This document shows, piece by piece, positions 6,175 to 7,210 of a stretch of DNA of 7,210 bases. Within the stretch, counting starts at the first letter, position 1. Every line of letters starts with the position of its first letter. The translations under genes were made by a program, and so were the position numbers. Below the pieces are notes generated by a model. That model ran no database searches. It saw nothing but the letters and a program-made list of their open reading frames with translations, and had not been told where the DNA came from. Source of the stretch: JBKJUK01 sp046590705 (lineage in GTDB: Bacteria > Acidobacteriota > Thermoanaerobaculia > Gp7-AA8); assembly GCA_046590705.1 (NCBI GenBank), contig JBKJUK010000294.1, positions 1 to 7,210 of the forward strand, in the 5' to 3' direction.

Positions 6175-7210
6175 CTAAATCACAGCTCCAACCAGATCGT
6201 AGGGATGGGCGTCACTGATGCGGACTCTCGCAAATGCGGGGAACGATGTGATCGACTCAATGCCGTCATTGATGAAGAGCCTTCCATCGATCTCCGGAGC
6301 CTGGAAGGTAAGGCGCCCTTCCAGCAGATGTTCGGTCTCCGCTGAGACGCCCGTGATCAGTGCGTCGTACGTTCCACCCAGCTTCTGATCGTTTCTCGTC
6401 TGCGAGATCTGCTGCTGGAGTTCCATCAGCATGGCCCGTCGCTTCTCAGCAGTCTTCCGTGAAACCAGATCGGTCATGCGTCCCGCCGGCGTGCCGTCCT
6501 CCGGCGAGTAACAGAACGCTCCCATCTGGTCGAATTCCGCCCAGCGGACGAACTCGTACAACTCCTTGAAGTCGCGCGCAGTCTCGCCCGGATGACCGAC
6601 GATGAAGGTCGTACGAATCGAGATGTCGGGAACTATGGAACGCATCGTAGAGATCATCGCCCGGTAATCTTCAGGCGATCCCGGCCGGCGCATGACCTTC
6701 AAAACCGATGACGAAACATGCTGCAGCGGAATGTCACAGTACGATAGAAAACGGGGTTCTCTGGCCATCAGCTCGAAAAGAGTCCAATCAACACTACCTG
6801 GATAGGCGTAAAGGAAACGAATCCACTTGAAGCTGGTTTCGGCCAGCAGCCGTTCGACGAGCGTGGTCAATCCATGCTCGAGGGCTATGTCCTGACCGTA
6901 GCGGGTCGTATCCTGCGCGACGAGACAAAGTTCCTTCACGCCCTGCCGTTCGATCTGCTTCGCTTCCGCCAGCAAAGAATCGAGCGGACGCGATCGGAAC
7001 TTTCCGCGCATCTGCGGAATCGCGCAGAACGTACACGCATTCGAACAGCCCTCGGAAACCTTCAGATAGGCATGCGAAGTCCCATTGGTGAGGACTCGCG
7101 GCAGATCCTCGTACACACGGACGGACATCCTCTTCCGGTCAGGTGCCGCAACGATCGCCTGGCCCGTGACAGCAGAGGAAATGCTGTCGAGAAAGTCGAG
7201 ACCGACGAAG
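6175..7210 (-). CDS. rimO: Ribosomal protein S12 methylthiotransferase RimO, C-terminal part (5' end outside the window)
   Basis: RimO is a cytoplasmic radical-SAM enzyme with two Fe-S clusters that adds a methylthio group to the conserved Asp of ribosomal protein S12. The frame runs from the TAG at 6175-6177 (plus-strand CTA) open to the window edge, giving 344 visible residues; the family has about 430-445, so about 90-100 N-terminal residues (most of the UPF0004 domain) are missing. The ATG at 7126-7128 is internal, since the preceding 27 codons continue the frame. The radical-SAM cluster motif is CSNACTFC (Cys55, Cys59, Cys62). RimO-type segments follow: AQDTTRYG, CDIPLQHVSS (158-167), FIVGHPGET (192-200), GAFCYSPEDGT and LQQQISQTRN. 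A TRAM domain runs from about 255 to the end (RVRISDAHPYDLVGAVI). The YSPEDGT and C-terminal YDLVG segments favour RimO over the tRNA-modifying MiaB. The gene converges on the phosphatase gene. Confidence 0.94.
   Translation of the reverse strand, partial: FVGLDFLDSISSAVTGQAIVAAPDRKRMSVRVYEDLPRVLTNGTSHAYLKVSEGCSNACTFCAIPQMRGKFRSRPLDSLLAEAKQIERQGVKELCLVAQDTTRYGQDIALEHGLTTLVERLLAETSFKWIRFLYAYPGSVDWTLFELMAREPRFLSYCDIPLQHVSSSVLKVMRRPGSPEDYRAMISTMRSIVPDISIRTTFIVGHPGETARDFKELYEFVRWAEFDQMGAFCYSPEDGTPAGRMTDLVSRKTAEKRRAMLMELQQQISQTRNDQKLGGTYDALITGVSAETEHLLEGRLTFQAPEIDGRLFINDGIESITSFPAFARVRISDAHPYDLVGAVI

Noticed and set aside
5844..6218. Plus-strand open frame of 124 codons over the intergenic region
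   Set aside because: It overlaps the end of the phosphatase gene, crosses the palindromic element and heptamer repeat, runs into rimO on the other strand, and has a low-complexity Arg/Ser-rich translation without any family resemblance.
7126..7128. ATG as the start of rimO
   Set aside because: The frame stays open for 27 more codons to the window edge, and the protein would lack the N-terminal domain that all RimO proteins have.

Overview
The window is 7.2 kb of medium-to-high GC bacterial chromosome holding four protein-coding genes, two of them cut by the window edges. The combination of a housekeeping rho gene, a very large TonB-dependent receptor with an N-terminal carboxypeptidase-regulatory-like (Oar-type) domain, and a PafA-like secreted alkaline phosphatase points to a Gram-negative with an outer membrane. 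The Oar-type receptor style is especially abundant in Acidobacteriota, so that phylum is my best guess. It is an inference from gene style, not proven by any marker here.

Layout. (1) 2-913, +: the C-terminal three quarters of transcription termination factor Rho, followed by a 12-bp hairpin at 931-962. (2) 914-1084: a short intergenic region with a weak promoter candidate, a T-rich direct repeat and a good Shine-Dalgarno. (3) 1085-4108, +: a 1007-residue TonB-dependent receptor. (4) 4131-4168: a textbook intrinsic terminator, placed directly before (5) 4186-5865, +: a 559-residue exported PafA-like alkaline phosphatase with a complete set of catalytic and zinc-binding residues. (6) 5866-6174: a 309-bp non-coding region between convergent genes. 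It contains a 179-bp nested palindromic element built from GTCATTCCGA / GAGGAATCTCC arms and a heptanucleotide tandem repeat. (7) 6175-7210, -: the C-terminal part of RimO, the radical-SAM methylthiotransferase for ribosomal protein S12.

How they may work together. The receptor and the phosphatase sit head to tail, have the same TCAGGAGA Shine-Dalgarno, and are both envelope proteins. They could form a small scavenging unit in which the phosphatase cleaves phosphate esters in the periplasm and the receptor imports a substrate, but nothing in the sequence fixes the receptor's ligand. The strong terminator between them argues that they are not expressed at equal levels from one promoter. rho and rimO are unrelated housekeeping genes flanking this pair.

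I do not see a new defence, mobile or biosynthetic system. The most noteworthy non-genic structure is the palindromic element between the convergent genes.
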